A DNA stretch of 64,000 nucleotides from CAZSAT01 sp964604675 (lineage in GTDB: Bacteria; Myxococcota_A; UBA796; CAJQPC01), in contig CAZSAT010000012.1 of the NCBI GenBank assembly GCA_964604675.1, positions 1-64,000 of the forward strand. The letters are read 5' to 3'. This document shows positions 7,835-15,471 of the stretch, in pieces. The translations under genes were made by a program, and so were the position numbers. Every line of letters starts with the position of its first letter. Position 1 is the first letter of the stretch. The notes under the pieces are model-generated. The model did no database searches. It was not told the DNA's origin and saw only the letters and a list, made by a program, of their open reading frames with translations.

Positions 7835-8721
7835 CAGGCGCCTCCCCGGCGCGGGTCCCACTCGACGACCGCGTTGCCGGTGCCGATGACGTTGCCGTAG
7901 CCGTGCACCTCGGCGGGGTACTCCGGGAAGCCGAGGGCGGCGATGAGCCACGTCAGGCTGCCCTCCTTGCACTCGCTGACGGCCTGCTCGATGAAGTCCG
8001 GCATCTCGTCGAGCAGCTGCCGACTGCGGCCGGCGCGCATGTGGCCGAGCACCCTCATGTCCCAGAGGTACTGGTTGTGGTTGTAGACGTGCTCGCAGCT
8101 CATGTCCTCCGGCAGCTCCGGCTCCTCGGTGAAGTGGCGGTGCGACAGCGAGTTCGACGCCAGCAGCAGGACCCGCTTTCCGCTGGCCGCGATGGCACGG
8201 CGCGTGGCCTCGCCGAGCGCGACCATCTGGGCCTCCCCGACGTCGTTGGAGAAGGTGTAGTAGGCGCGGTTCGACGAGATGCAGACGATGGGGATGTCCC
8301 ACTCGGGCCGCACGAGGTGGCAGCTCGTGATGGTGCCGTAGTCCACGCGGAACTGGGGGTTGCGCATCATCTTGGTCGTGAGGCCCGCTGCGGCCGCCTC
8401 GTCGCAGATGGCCTCGGACAACGCGACGTCGACGTCGAGTGCGTAGCGGTAGCGGAACAGGTTGGGGAAGACCGGATCGACGCTCAGGCTCTCGAAGTGC
8501 GGCACCCCCAGGAAGTGGTGCCCGACGGTGGTGCGCCAGTGAGGGGAGTGCACGACGATTGCGTCGTAGGGCCGGTCCTCGAGGCTCTTGCGTGCGCGCT
8601 CGTAGCCCCACCGCAGGACCTCCCATCCGCCCTCGGAGCGGGGTTCGTTCTGCGGCGCGTTCTCGGCGTACACGAGGTGCGGGGGATGCGGTGCCAGCAT
8701 CCCAGCGACGATCTCACCCAT
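7834..8721 (-). CDS. amnB: 2-aminophenol 1,6-dioxygenase catalytic (beta) subunit, LigB family
   Basis: The 295-residue product closely resembles AmnB, the catalytic subunit of extradiol 2-aminophenol 1,6-dioxygenase (class III, LigB fold). It keeps APHPPHLVY with His12, VHSPHW with His61, and RSEGGWEVLRWGYERA. Iron ligands are expected at His12, His61 and a late Glu (about 271, in AEVHGYGN). It should cleave the ring of an ortho-aminophenol, either 2-aminophenol itself or a carboxylated relative such as 3-hydroxyanthranilate. The second option would fit the kynurenine genes nearby but is inference. It sits eight bases downstream of the SlyD gene and is coupled to the alpha/RidA fusion gene. 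Confidence 0.85.
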   Translation of the reverse strand: MGEIVAGMLAPHPPHLVYAENAPQNEPRSEGGWEVLRWGYERARKSLEDRPYDAIVVHSPHWRTTVGHHFLGVPHFESLSVDPVFPNLFRYRYALDVDVALSEAICDEAAAAGLTTKMMRNPQFRVDYGTITSCHLVRPEWDIPIVCISSNRAYYTFSNDVGEAQMVALGEATRRAIAASGKRVLLLASNSLSHRHFTEEPELPEDMSCEHVYNHNQYLWDMRVLGHMRAGRSRQLLDEMPDFIEQAVSECKEGSLTWLIAALGFPEYPAEVHGYGNVIGTGNAVVEWDPRRGGA

Positions 8722-8729
8722 GGTGTCCC

Positions 8730-9221
8730 TCAGTGGTCGTGGTGGCCGCCCGGGCCATGTGCGTGCCCGTGCGCCAGCTCTTCGGTGGTGGGATCACGCA
8801 CCTCCACGAGCTCGATGTGGAAGTGCAAGCGCTGACCGGCCAGCGGGTGGTTCGGGTCCAAGGTGACCCCCTCATCGGTGAAGCCTGCGATCCAGAACGG
8901 CGTGGGCTGGCCCTCGTCGTCAGAACCGACCACCTGCAGGCCGAGCTCGAGCTCAGCACCTTCGGGGAAGGCGTTGCGCGGGACGTCGAAGGCCACGCCG
9001 TCGCCCAGCCCGTAGGCATCGGCCGGCTCGATCACGACGTCGAACACGTCGCCGGCTGCCCGGCCGGCGATCGCGTCCTCGAGCCCGGGCACGATCTGTC
9101 CGGTGCCATGCAGGTAGGGAAGGGGATCGGCGTCGTTGTGGTCGAGGACCTCGCCCGCGTCGTTCTTCAGGGTGTAGCGGATGGAGACGACCTTGCCGTC
9201 GGAAGCGGTGGGGAGGGCCAT
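8730..9221 (-). CDS. slyD: FKBP-type peptidyl-prolyl isomerase, SlyD-like
   Basis: This 163-residue protein has the SlyD architecture. An FKBP core begins VVSIRYTLKNDAGEVLDHN and contains the YLHGTGQIVPGLEDAIAG segment. An insert-in-flap region with LQVVG and FTDEGVTLDPNHPLAG follows. The C-terminal tail is rich in His (HGHAHGPGGHHDH, 151-163), which suits Ni or other metal binding. It would act as a cytoplasmic folding helper and metallochaperone. Its position between the semialdehyde dehydrogenase and the iron dioxygenase genes suggests help with folding or metal loading of that enzyme; this is inference. A ribosome binding site AAGGAG precedes the ATG. Confidence 0.9.
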   Translation of the reverse strand: MALPTASDGKVVSIRYTLKNDAGEVLDHNDADPLPYLHGTGQIVPGLEDAIAGRAAGDVFDVVIEPADAYGLGDGVAFDVPRNAFPEGAELELGLQVVGSDDEGQPTPFWIAGFTDEGVTLDPNHPLAGQRLHFHIELVEVRDPTTEELAHGHAHGPGGHHDH

Positions 9222-9243
9222 GGAAGGCTCCTTCGTGTCGGGT

Positions 9244-10689
9244 TCAGAGCTTGATGCAGATGTTTCGTGCTTCGGAGAAGAAGGCCAGGGAGAGCGCGCC
9301 TCCCTCGCGGCCGACGCCGCTGTCCTTCATGCCCCCGAAGGGTACGCGGAGGTCGCGCAGGAGCCAGGTGTTCACCCAGACCATGCCCGTCTCGAGGGCC
9401 TGTGCCACACGGTGCGCACGGCCGAGGTCGCGGGTCCACACGCTGGCGGCCAGGCCGTAGCGAACCCCGTTGGCGATCGCGATGGCTTCCGCTTCCGTGT
9501 CGAACACGTGCAGCGTGCACACCGGACCGAAGATCTCCTCGGTGGACGTGCGGCTCTCTGGCGAGAGGTCCGCGAGGATGGTGGGCTCGAGGTACCAACC
9601 GCGGCAGTGTTCGGGCAGCTGGTCGGGGCGCCTGCCCCCGGTCAGCGTGGTCGCGCCCTCGCTCCGCGCCAGGCGCACGTAGCTCTCCACCTTCTTCAGG
9701 TGGGCCTGTGAGATGAGCGCCCCATGCTCGGTGGCGGGATCGCTCGGGTCTCCGATGACACGCGCACGTGTGTGGGCCACGAAGCGCTCGACGAAGGCCT
9801 CGTAGAGCGCGCGCTGAACGAGCACGCGGCTCCCACAGAGGCAGACCTGGCCCTGGTTGGTGAAGGCCGCGCGCGCGGCGCCGGCCGCGGCGGTCTCCAG
9901 ATCGGCGTCGTCGAACACGATCGTGGCGTTCTTCCCGCCCAGCTCCAGAGACAGCTTCTTGAAGTCGGGGGCGGCGGCTGCGGCCACGCGCTTGCCGGTG
10001 GCGGTCCCGCCTGTGAAGCTCACGGCGTCGACGTCGGGGTGCGCCGTCAAGGGGCCGCCTGCGCCCTCACCGTCGCCCTGCAGGAGGTTGAACACCCCGG
10101 CCGGCAGCCCCACGTCGTGCAGGATCTGGGCAAGCGCGTTGGCTGTGAGGGGGGTCATCTCGCTGGGCTTGGCGACGATGGTGTTGCCCATCGCGAGCGC
10201 CGGCGCGGTCTTCCAGCTCAGCAGGTACAGCGGCAGGTTCCAGGGCGTGATCAGCGCGCACACTCCCACCGCGCGTCGGTGGGTGTAGTTCAGCGCGCCT
10301 GGCATGGCATAGGACTCGGACCCGGCGTGACGGACCGCGCCTGCGAAGAAGCGGAAGTTGGCCACGGCCCGTGGGATGTCGATGCTGCCCGCGGTCTTGA
10401 CGGGCTTGCCGGTGTCGATGCTCTCCAGCTCGATGAGCTCGGGCATGCGGTCTTCGATGGCCTCGGCGACCTCGTCGAGCAAGTCCGCCCGCTCGGACAC
10501 GGTGAAGCTGCCCCAGGGCCCACCCAGCGCGCGCTTCGCGGCGGCCACGGCCGCGTCGACATCGGCCTGGCTGCTTCTCGGGATGCGCGCGATCAAGGCT
10601 CCGGTGCCCGGAGCGTAGTCGTTTACGTACCGGCCGTCTGCCGGCGCGACCCAGGCACCGTCGATGTAGTTCTCGAGGCTCGGGATCAC
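9244..10689 (-). CDS. Aldehyde dehydrogenase, probable 2-aminomuconate 6-semialdehyde dehydrogenase
   Basis: The 481-residue NAD(P)-dependent aldehyde dehydrogenase shows the cofactor segment ITPWNLPLYLLSWKTAPALA, SFTGGTATGKR, general base Glu249 (LELGGKNATIVFDDAD) and the nucleophile Cys283 in GQVCLCGSR. The GQVCLCGSR variant is typical of the 2-aminomuconic/2-hydroxymuconic semialdehyde branch. That matches the neighbouring aminophenol dioxygenase and aminomuconate deaminase domain. It would oxidise the ring-cleavage product to 2-aminomuconate. The GTG start at 10689 overlaps the stop of the upstream gene (GTGA) and has GGGAG in front. The length is standard. Confidence 0.88.
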   Translation of the reverse strand: MIPSLENYIDGAWVAPADGRYVNDYAPGTGALIARIPRSSQADVDAAVAAAKRALGGPWGSFTVSERADLLDEVAEAIEDRMPELIELESIDTGKPVKTAGSIDIPRAVANFRFFAGAVRHAGSESYAMPGALNYTHRRAVGVCALITPWNLPLYLLSWKTAPALAMGNTIVAKPSEMTPLTANALAQILHDVGLPAGVFNLLQGDGEGAGGPLTAHPDVDAVSFTGGTATGKRVAAAAAPDFKKLSLELGGKNATIVFDDADLETAAAGAARAAFTNQGQVCLCGSRVLVQRALYEAFVERFVAHTRARVIGDPSDPATEHGALISQAHLKKVESYVRLARSEGATTLTGGRRPDQLPEHCRGWYLEPTILADLSPESRTSTEEIFGPVCTLHVFDTEAEAIAIANGVRYGLAASVWTRDLGRAHRVAQALETGMVWVNTWLLRDLRVPFGGMKDSGVGREGGALSLAFFSEARNICIKL

Positions 10690-11783
10690 GCGCTTCTCCC
10701 GTAGGGGGTCCAGTCGATCCATCGGTCGGTGTCGGGATCCCACTCGTCCCAGGTGTCGATCTGCCCCAGCCTGGCCAGGTAGGGCGGTGGCACGACGCCG
10801 GGCACCAGGAAGGCCTTCTGCCGGTGCAGCGGGTAGGGGTTGCGCAACTCGAAGCCGAGCACGCCGAGCACCGCGCGCGCCACGTACCAGGTGGCTTGCG
10901 CGTTCCAGCCGTGCGCGATCTTGATGACCACCCCCAGGCCCTCGGGGAAGTCGGGGTGCACGATGGCGAGTCCGAGCAGGCCGTCGGCGCCCTCCTTGGC
11001 CACGACCGCGCCTTCGCAGGCCTTCAGGATGGTGCTGTCGACGCGGTTGAAGCCACCGACGAGGTCGGGCTGCGAGACCATGGCTCGCCAGATCCAGTCG
11101 TCGTCCCGGTGCCTGGCGAGCCACGCGAAGGAGCGCGCGAGCTCGCTCACGGTGTTCGACACGGTGGGGAGTCCGCAGCCGTCACGGGCCGTGCGCAGCG
11201 GGCTCCAGTCGTCGCCCAGCGCCTGTCGCAGCACACCGAGGTAGCCCTGGAAGAAGTCGTGGGTCGGCAGCATGTACCCCGCACGGGACCAGCCCTTGGC
11301 CCGGCAACCCGCCAGGATCGCCGCGTGCTCACCCGAGCAGCAGTGGTACCAGCGCCTGGGACGCCGCACCTGGCGTCCGAACTGCACCAGGGGAACGTCC
11401 AGAGGGGTCTGCATCAGGCCCCAGTCCCGCTCGGAGAGCAGGCTCTGCGCCGCGGCGACGTGCTCGGTGGTGCCGTTGTGGCTCGAACACGCGATGGCCT
11501 TCTGGGTCCAGTCGAGCTCGGCGAGCTCGTCGACGAAGACCTTGATCATCAAGGGCTTCATCATCGAGCGGCCGTAGCACAGCACGTTCCCGCCGAAGCT
11601 GTGCACGATGCGATCGCCGCTCGCCCACGCCACGGCACCGTGGATCGTGGTCTCGCTCACCCCGTGACGCCGGTAGTCGACCAGCGGTTCCCAGGCGACC
11701 TCACGTCCCGTGGGCAGTCCCTCGATCTGCTCGCCCAGAGGAGAGGTGGGGTACAGATCGCTTCCCGGCTGTCCCGCTCTCAC
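10686..11783 (-). CDS. Asparaginase II family (ReAV-like) protein with altered metal site
   Basis: The 365-residue product has the landmarks of the Rhizobium-type asparaginase II family. These are the Ser-xx-Lys nucleophile motif (Ser73, Lys76 in YGRSMMKP), ACSSHNGTTEHV, the Cys-containing loop CCSGEHAAIL (Cys149) and DGCGLP. The usual loop is CSGKH; here the Lys is Glu152, which in that family takes part in the zinc/active-site network. It may therefore not be an asparaginase. Because it lies inside the aminophenol operon, an amide- or imine-hydrolysing step is conceivable, but no substrate can be assigned. The start is the GTG at 11783, overlapping the preceding stop by GTGA. The gene is coupled on both sides. 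Confidence 0.75.
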   Translation of the reverse strand: MRAGQPGSDLYPTSPLGEQIEGLPTGREVAWEPLVDYRRHGVSETTIHGAVAWASGDRIVHSFGGNVLCYGRSMMKPLMIKVFVDELAELDWTQKAIACSSHNGTTEHVAAAQSLLSERDWGLMQTPLDVPLVQFGRQVRRPRRWYHCCSGEHAAILAGCRAKGWSRAGYMLPTHDFFQGYLGVLRQALGDDWSPLRTARDGCGLPTVSNTVSELARSFAWLARHRDDDWIWRAMVSQPDLVGGFNRVDSTILKACEGAVVAKEGADGLLGLAIVHPDFPEGLGVVIKIAHGWNAQATWYVARAVLGVLGFELRNPYPLHRQKAFLVPGVVPPPYLARLGQIDTWDEWDPDTDRWIDWTPYGRSA

Positions 11784-13000
11784 CGCGCGTCCTCGAGCCG
11801 CGGGATCACGTGGTCGACGAAGGCGCGCATGTTGTCGCAGACCCGTGCGGAGTCGTGGTTGAAGAAGTCGAACCACAACATCAGGCGGTCTGCCGGGTGG
11901 AAGCGCTCGCGTGCCTGGGCGGCCACCTCGTCGGCGTTCCCGATCAGGGCGTTCGACGCGGCCCGCTCGACCTTCGCGGGATCGAGCGTGCCCTCCAAGG
12001 CGGTCCAATAGGCGCCGAGTGCGGCCCGGGCCTCAAGGTGTGCTCGGGCGCTCCGCTCGGAGGGCGAGAGACCGGGCTGTTCGTTCAGGAAGACGAAGCT
12101 GGTGCGGGGCATGTAGTGCCGCTCCCAGGGACCACCGTCGGGGTGGTAGCACGCGGCCATGCGCCGGTGTGTGGCCTCGATCACGTCGGGTCGTGTGATC
12201 GAGAGGTTGAAGACCTGCACGGGCAGGAGCTGGTTGCAGAGCGCCTGCACGCGGGGGTCGTGGCTGCCGGCGACGAGCTGGATCAGCTCCCGACGCCACT
12301 CGGCCGGTACGATGCGCAAGGGCTCGAAGGCCCAGCGGTGCGGGACCTCGACCGCGCTGGGGGAACCGCCCGCCGCCGCCTGGACGCGCTCCCAGTCACC
12401 ATCGCTGCGGAAGTTGGCGCGGGTGAGCACGGTTGGGGGCACGTCGTCGGACGAGAAGGTGTGGCCGGCCAGCGCCTTCAAGAAGACCGTGCAGGCCTCC
12501 GCGAAGACCTGGCCGCGCAGAGCGGGCCAGGCGGCTTCCTCGACCGCTGAGCGCGGCACGATGCCGTACGCCCGGTTCATGAACTCGAAGCGCCCGGCGG
12601 AGAAGCCGAAGTGAAGACGTCGGGTCTCCCGCTCGTCCAGCCCGTGCAGGCTCGCGAAGGTGGCCAGCCGCTCGGCCGCGGCGACCGGACCGCCACCCTG
12701 CACGATGTTCTCGACCGCGGACCCCACCTCGATCCGAGAGGTCCTGGCGAAGACCTTGTGCGCGAGCTGCAGGATGTCGGTGTTCAGGCCGATCTCCCCC
12801 TGCCAGTGCGGGACCACCGGCCTGGCGTGCAGCTTCTGGACCTGTGTCGAGAGGTGCGCACAGGCCACCCAGGCGGTGTCGAAGCCGAGCTCGTCGGCGA
12901 CCACGACCTGCTCGAAGAAGTTCTCGAGCATCCGCGCTTCCGACGGTGTCACGCCGTCGACGGGGGTCTGGCTGATGGAGAAGAAGATGTCGTAGCGCAT
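11780..13000 (-). CDS. Luciferase-like flavin-dependent monooxygenase (LLM class)
   Basis: The 406-residue product fits the bacterial luciferase-like TIM-barrel family. It begins MRYDIFFSISQTP and contains FEQVVVADELGFDTAWVACAH, ARTSRIEVGSAVENI, and GRFEFMNRAYGIVP. Such enzymes use reduced FMN or F420 to oxygenate a substrate. It is the first gene of a coupled six-gene run ending with the aminophenol dioxygenase. A role in hydroxylating kynurenine, anthranilate or a related ring is plausible, especially since no classical kynurenine 3-monooxygenase lies in the window, but this is inference. A GATACG box lies about 10 bases before the ATG. It is divergent from the SUI1 gene across 36 bases. 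Confidence 0.8.
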   Translation of the reverse strand: MRYDIFFSISQTPVDGVTPSEARMLENFFEQVVVADELGFDTAWVACAHLSTQVQKLHARPVVPHWQGEIGLNTDILQLAHKVFARTSRIEVGSAVENIVQGGGPVAAAERLATFASLHGLDERETRRLHFGFSAGRFEFMNRAYGIVPRSAVEEAAWPALRGQVFAEACTVFLKALAGHTFSSDDVPPTVLTRANFRSDGDWERVQAAAGGSPSAVEVPHRWAFEPLRIVPAEWRRELIQLVAGSHDPRVQALCNQLLPVQVFNLSITRPDVIEATHRRMAACYHPDGGPWERHYMPRTSFVFLNEQPGLSPSERSARAHLEARAALGAYWTALEGTLDPAKVERAASNALIGNADEVAAQARERFHPADRLMLWFDFFNHDSARVCDNMRAFVDHVIPRLEDAR

Positions 13001-13036
13001 CGAAGAGCCCGTATCGGGTTCGGTTAGGGCGCGTGC
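13001..13036. promoter_or_regulatory. 36-bp divergent promoter region
   Basis: The two start codons at 13000 (minus) and 13037 (plus) are 36 bases apart. TTAGGG at 13024-13029 ends exactly seven bases before the plus-strand ATG. GATACG on the minus strand (13011-13016) ends ten bases before the other ATG. The arrangement suggests two back-to-back promoters giving near-leaderless mRNAs. This is inferred from recurrence of the pattern in the window. Confidence 0.35.
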
Positions 13037-13432
13037 ATGGCCAGACGCAAGAAGAAGCAGCCGCCGCCCACCTCGCCGGAAGGTGCGGCCACCACGTCGC
13101 TCGGCGGCCTGCTCGCCGGGCTCGGGCTCGAAGCCAGCGCCCCCGTCGACGGGCCGGTCGCCGAGCCCGAGGGCCCGCCGGCGCTCGACCTCGCGGGCCA
13201 GCCGAAGCTGGTGCTGCGGATGGAGCGCAAGGGTCGGGGCGGAAAGACCGTGACCCTGCTCGAGAAGCTCCGGGCCGACGACGATCAGCGCAAGGAGCTG
13301 GCCCGACGGCTCGCCAAGGCGCTGGGCACCGGCGTCCGGGTCGAGGGCGATGTCCTGGTGGTTCAGGGCGACGTCCGCGACCGCCTGCGTACCTGGCTGC
13401 GGTCGGAAGGCGTGCGGAAGCTCGTGGGCTGA
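13037..13432 (+). CDS. yciH: SUI1/eIF1-like translation factor (YciH family)
   Basis: This 131-residue protein has a basic, Pro-rich N-terminus (MARRKKKQPPP) and a C-terminal eIF1/SUI1 domain. The domain contains RMERKGRGGKTVTLLEKL, LARRLAKALGTGVRVEG and VVQGDVRDRLRTWL. Bacterial YciH is thought to bind the small ribosomal subunit and affect initiation fidelity. The C-terminal domain length is normal and the N-terminal third is variable. It has a TTAGGG box seven bases before the ATG. Confidence 0.88.
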   Translation: MARRKKKQPPPTSPEGAATTSLGGLLAGLGLEASAPVDGPVAEPEGPPALDLAGQPKLVLRMERKGRGGKTVTLLEKLRADDDQRKELARRLAKALGTGVRVEGDVLVVQGDVRDRLRTWLRSEGVRKLVG

Positions 13433-13455
13433 GGGCGCGCTCGTCAAGGGCCTGT

Positions 13456-13472
13456 CAGGTGACTGTCACCTG
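13456..13472. promoter_or_regulatory. Perfect 8-bp inverted repeat, possible operator
   Basis: CAGGTGAC-T-GTCACCTG lies between the SUI1 gene and the small gene starting at 13521. It is flanked by CTGTC repeats. No T-run follows, so a regulator binding site is more likely than a terminator. It sits 48 bases before the downstream start codon. Confidence 0.35.
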
Positions 13473-13520
13473 TCTGTCGTCGGGCGGTCGATCAGGTCTG
13501 CGGCCGACTATCGGAGGATC

Positions 13521-13991
13521 GTGACACAGCCCGCACCCGCGCTGCCCCTCAGAGCACACCAGCTGCTGCTGGAGCTGGCGGTGATCGAATCCAAGCTCGC
13601 CGTGAAGGGTGTCCAGGCCGTGGGCGTGGCCCTCGTGGGCGTGCTCGCCCTGGTTCGAGGGCGCGGGTTCTACGGATGGCTCCGGCGTGCGGAGCGGTTC
13701 GAGGCGGAGCTCGACACCTACGGCCTGGCGCGTCGCCTGCCCATCGGCTCGTCGCTTCCCGGCGTGATCGGGCTGCCCCGCATGCCGCGTCTCAGCCGGC
13801 GGCACGTTCGCGCCGATGCCCTCCTGCTCACCGCCAAGGCCACCCTCGACAGCCTGGTGGCGTGCGGGTGCGCCGTGCTCGCGCCCCTGGCGGTGTTGAT
13901 CGCCCCGCTCGAGACGGAGCGCGGTCGCGTGTTCTTCTCGACCCTGGTGCTCGGCTCAGCCCTCGACGAGCTGGTCGACCTCTACGCCTGA
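13521..13991 (+). CDS. Small protein with hydrophobic segments, function unknown
   Basis: The 156-residue product starts from a GTG directly after TCGGAGGATC, a strong ribosome binding site. Two moderately hydrophobic stretches (VGVALVGVLALV near residue 35 and LVACGCAVLAPLAVLIAPL near 118) suggest membrane association. A basic central part (RMPRLSRRHVR) lies between them. No family recognised. Its end overlaps the convergent DUF3604 gene by ten bases. An inverted repeat at 13456-13472 may control it. Confidence 0.6.
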   Translation: MTQPAPALPLRAHQLLLELAVIESKLAVKGVQAVGVALVGVLALVRGRGFYGWLRRAERFEAELDTYGLARRLPIGSSLPGVIGLPRMPRLSRRHVRADALLLTAKATLDSLVACGCAVLAPLAVLIAPLETERGRVFFSTLVLGSALDELVDLYA

Positions 13992-15421
13992 GGGCGCCGC
14001 CTCCGGGCAAGGCCGAGGAGCGCCACGACCGAGAGCCAGCCCAGCCGCGCGGGCGACGAGGCGCAGGACAGTCCGGTGACGCCGTCGACGTACCAGGGCG
14101 AGATCCAGACCCGCTCCTCGCGGCCGTCTTCGTACACGTAGCGAACGCGTACGTAGGTCCACGTCTCCGGCGCCGGATGCCAGTAGTCCTCGAGCTCGGT
14201 GCCGATCTTGGCGGCCGCGATCTCGAAGTCCGGAGAGATGCGCTCGATGCGGGTCCAAGGCGCGTCGGTGCTGCCGATGTCCACGTACAGGTCGAGCGGG
14301 ACCTCCTCGTACGGGATGAGCTCGCCGGGAAGCCAGCGGTGCCCCGACTTGCCCTCGGCGTAGACCTCCAGCTCGGGCCGCGGCCCGCTGGTCGCCACCG
14401 TACGGCGGGCCTCGAACGCGTCAAACAGGTCGTCGACGTCCATCGGCGGGCGCAAGAGCACGCCGGTCAACCCACCGCCGGTGTACTGGGACGTGGGCGT
14501 GTCGCCCACACCGTCGTTGTCGGCGTCGTCCCACTCGCTGGTGGGGCCGCCACCGTCCTCGAGGGTGCCGGGCCGGCTGTCGTGGCCGTCGGTGCCGCCT
14601 ACGAAGCCCAGGCGGAAGCCCAGGTCGAGCGCCTTCTGCACCGTGCCGTCGGGTTCGTAGCTGCGGTTGGCGTTGATGCGCCAGTCGCAGTTGACGCGGT
14701 CGACGTCGACGCACTCCGAGCTCCCGTGGGAGCTGTAGACCTCGACGAGGTACTCCCAGTCGGCGTCCTTGCTCTTCTTGCTCCAGTCCACGTCGCCGGG
14801 TGGGTAGTACGCGGGGTGGTGCGTGAAGTGCATCCAGCGCACGGCGTCGCACTGGCTCTCGGCGAAGGCCATGGCCTCGCGGAACTCTTCGGTGGAGGGT
14901 GCCGCTGCGTCGCGGGTCTGCTCGTAGACCGCCTCGGTGTATTCCTGGCTCGAGGTGGTTCGGTCGGCGCCGGGGACCCGGTACTCTTCGCAGGCCGTGG
15001 GCTCCGCGAGCACCACCGTGCGGTGCCCGTTGTCTTCCTTCCGCTCGTACCCGAGCAGCGGCAGCACCCAGCTCTCGTCCTCGCCGTTGGCCACCAGCTC
15101 CTGCTGCCCTTCCCAGATCTCGTAGGCGGGGCCCGTCCAGCCCTCCGGGTAGTAGAGGTCGTATTCCGAGTGGTCCGTGTTGGCCGCGAAGTCGATGTCG
15201 GCGTCTTCTGCGGCCTCCATGAAGATCTCGCCGGGCACGTCGCCGATGTGTTGACACTCGTTCTCGGGGTCCTCGCAGCCGTCCATCGAGTAGCGGGTGT
15301 GGGCGTGCAGATCGCCCCAGTACCAGCGACCGTGCTCGAGGTCGTCGTAGGCGGACGGGTAGTCGCTGTAGTCGTTGCCGCAGCCCGAGGCGAGCACGAG
15401 GATGGCGAACAGCGACTGGAT
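13982..15421 (-). CDS. DUF3604-type (PHP-like) surface protein with MYXO-CTERM-like tail; non-canonical start
   Basis: The product (about 479 residues) begins with a lipoprotein-like leader (SLFAILVLASGCGND). It carries PHP-like metal motifs (GDLHAHTRYS, NTDHSEYD, MHFTHHPAYY, GGTDGHDSR) characteristic of DUF3604. It ends with a MYXO-CTERM-type tail: Cys, hydrophobic WLSVVALLGLA, RRRR. It is likely an exported surface hydrolase-like protein. The frame has no ATG, GTG or TTG between the end of the upstream SDR gene and the leader. A perfect GGAGG followed by five bases points to an ATC at 15421-15419; a CTG at 15433 is the alternative. It may be the third gene of the tryptophan dioxygenase transcript. 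Confidence 0.8.
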   Translation of the reverse strand: MQSLFAILVLASGCGNDYSDYPSAYDDLEHGRWYWGDLHAHTRYSMDGCEDPENECQHIGDVPGEIFMEAAEDADIDFAANTDHSEYDLYYPEGWTGPAYEIWEGQQELVANGEDESWVLPLLGYERKEDNGHRTVVLAEPTACEEYRVPGADRTTSSQEYTEAVYEQTRDAAAPSTEEFREAMAFAESQCDAVRWMHFTHHPAYYPPGDVDWSKKSKDADWEYLVEVYSSHGSSECVDVDRVNCDWRINANRSYEPDGTVQKALDLGFRLGFVGGTDGHDSRPGTLEDGGGPTSEWDDADNDGVGDTPTSQYTGGGLTGVLLRPPMDVDDLFDAFEARRTVATSGPRPELEVYAEGKSGHRWLPGELIPYEEVPLDLYVDIGSTDAPWTRIERISPDFEIAAAKIGTELEDYWHPAPETWTYVRVRYVYEDGREERVWISPWYVDGVTGLSCASSPARLGWLSVVALLGLARRRRPQA

Positions 15422-15471
15422 CGGTGCCTCCAGTACGATGCTACCAAATCGAGCGGGGGTGCGGAGCGTGC

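Noticed and set aside
13456..13472. Intrinsic terminator after the SUI1 gene
   Set aside because: The inverted repeat has a one-base centre and no following T-run, so it is unsuitable as an RNA hairpin terminator.
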